Origin: Candidatus Ethanoperedens thermophilum
Lineage (GTDB): Archaea; Halobacteriota; Methanosarcinia; Methanosarcinales; EX4572-44
Assembly: GCA_012910725.1 (NCBI GenBank)
Contig: WNEG01000110.1
Location: 1 to 10,845, forward strand
DNA length: 10,845 nt
Direction of reading: 5' to 3'
Shown here: piece after piece, positions 10,129 through 10,845 of the stretch
How the letters are laid out: each line of letters starts with the position of its first letter
Numbering within the stretch: the first letter of the stretch is position 1
The notes under the pieces: generated by a model
What the model was told of the DNA's origin: nothing
The model's input: only the letters and a program-made list of their open reading frames with translations
The model's database searches: none
Translations under genes and position numbers: made by a program

Positions 10129-10845
10129 ATGAAATGGTTGATTGATGAACTCGAGAGAATAAAACGTGAGCATCTTTATCGAAAATTACGTATTTTAGAG
10201 ACTGGACAGGTTTCATGGGTGAGTGTTGGTGGTCGGCAGTTGCTGATGTTATCTTCGAATAATTATCTCGGCTTAACCGAGCATCCTCTTGTAAAAATGG
10301 CAGCGGTTGATGCTGTTGAAAAATATGGTACTGGAAGTGGTGGTTCGCGGCTTGTTACTGGTACAACAGATTTATATATTTCACTCGAGGAAACTCTTGC
10401 AGATTTCAAGGGTGTTGAAAGATGTCTTGTGTTCAGTGCTGGCTATTTAGCAAATATTGCATGTCTCACAAGTCTTGTGAAAAAAGGTGATGTGATACTG
10501 AGTGATTCTCTTAATCACGCAAGTATTATTGATGGGTGCAGGCTTTCTGATGCTGATGTGAAGGTGTATGCACATGGAAATATGGAGCATTTGAGATGTC
10601 TGCTGAAAGAGTCTGCTCAATACCAGCACCGTTTGATTGTAACTGACGGCGTGTTCAGCATGGATGGAGACCTTGCACCACTTCCCGAGATTGTAGAATT
10701 GGCAGAGGATTTTGATGCTGTTGTGATGGTGGATGATGCTCATGCTACAGGTATCTTTGGAAAAAAGCGAAGCGGCACAGTAGAACACTTCAGGATGCAT
10801 AATAAAATTGATATTCAAATGGGAACATTAAGCAAAGCACTTGGT
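10129..10845 (+). CDS. bioF: 8-amino-7-oxononanoate synthase (BioF-like), partial at window end
   Basis: This PLP enzyme joins pimeloyl-thioester and alanine to make 8-amino-7-oxononanoate, the first ring-building step of biotin synthesis. The first 239 codons are present; the frame runs open off the window. Visible family marks: the substrate loop SSNNYLGLTEHP (43-54); GTGSGGSRLVTGTT (67-80); SAGYLANIA (103-111); NHASIIDG (about 128-135); TDGVFSMDGDLAPL; VDDAHATGIFG (cofactor-binding Asp and His); and TLSKALG with the Schiff-base Lys236. The start is fixed because an in-frame TAG directly precedes the ATG. No SD is present. The alpha-oxoamine synthase family also includes 2-amino-3-ketobutyrate CoA ligase; the pattern fits BioF better, but the choice is not certain. 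No other bio gene is in the window. Confidence 0.82.
   Translation, partial: MKWLIDELERIKREHLYRKLRILETGQVSWVSVGGRQLLMLSSNNYLGLTEHPLVKMAAVDAVEKYGTGSGGSRLVTGTTDLYISLEETLADFKGVERCLVFSAGYLANIACLTSLVKKGDVILSDSLNHASIIDGCRLSDADVKVYAHGNMEHLRCLLKESAQYQHRLIVTDGVFSMDGDLAPLPEIVELAEDFDAVVMVDDAHATGIFGKKRSGTVEHFRMHNKIDIQMGTLSKALG

Noticed and set aside
10447..10818. 123-codon minus-strand ORF opposite the bioF-like gene
   Set aside because: It is fully antisense to a frame with clear PLP-enzyme motifs including the Schiff-base lysine. Its own translation shows no family signature.

Overview
The window looks like a piece of an anaerobic euryarchaeal chromosome, from a methanogen or a methanogen-related lineage such as an anaerobic alkane or methane oxidiser. 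The evidence is an archaeal-type AspRS, TATA-box promoters about 25-30 bases before starts or RNA 5' ends, two apparently leaderless genes beside genes with strong Shine-Dalgarno (SD) sites, a tRNA gene without encoded CCA, and an oxygen-sensitive class III ribonucleotide reductase paired with a small redoxin. The exact lineage cannot be fixed from this sequence alone.

Layout. (1) Positions 74-1762, minus strand: arginyl-tRNA synthetase, with a hairpin just past its stop. (2) Positions 1763-1978: an AT-rich divergent promoter region with two short palindromes. (3) Positions 1979-7951, plus strand: a compact operon. It holds an 88-aa NrdH/glutaredoxin-like redoxin (CPNC), overlapping by ATGA an 1848-codon nrdD, followed 16 nt after the nrdD stop by an unrecognised 48-aa membrane peptide. 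The nrdD gene carries two in-frame inteins of 588 and 480 residues, each with a LAGLIDADG homing-endonuclease core. Removing both leaves a 780-residue NrdD of normal length. (4) Positions 8066-9409: archaeal AspRS with the His/Pro signature of a non-discriminating enzyme, probably translated from a leaderless mRNA. (5) Positions 9410-9777: non-coding, with terminator-like hairpins and T-tracts. (6) Positions 9778-9860: tRNA-Leu(CAA). (7) Positions 9910-10005: an exact 31-bp direct repeat flanking a 34-bp segment with a perfect hairpin. (8) From position 10129 to the window end: the N-terminal 239 codons of a BioF-like PLP enzyme (8-amino-7-oxononanoate synthase), also probably leaderless.

How the parts work together. 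The redoxin and NrdD form a dNTP-synthesis unit in which a dithiol protein, rather than formate, probably reduces the enzyme, as known for Methanosarcina barkeri. NrdD should be inactive until both inteins splice. The second intein splits the Cys-rich CYQ|CC motif and has an extein Cys at exactly -3 from its catalytic Cys1, so a redox-sensitive splicing trap is possible. CGG arginine codons occur 15 times in the inteins and never in the host NrdD segments, which supports separate origins. The SD of the 48-aa peptide is perfectly complementary over 11 nt to a sequence just after its own stop, and that sequence also forms a local hairpin: a candidate RNA switch.
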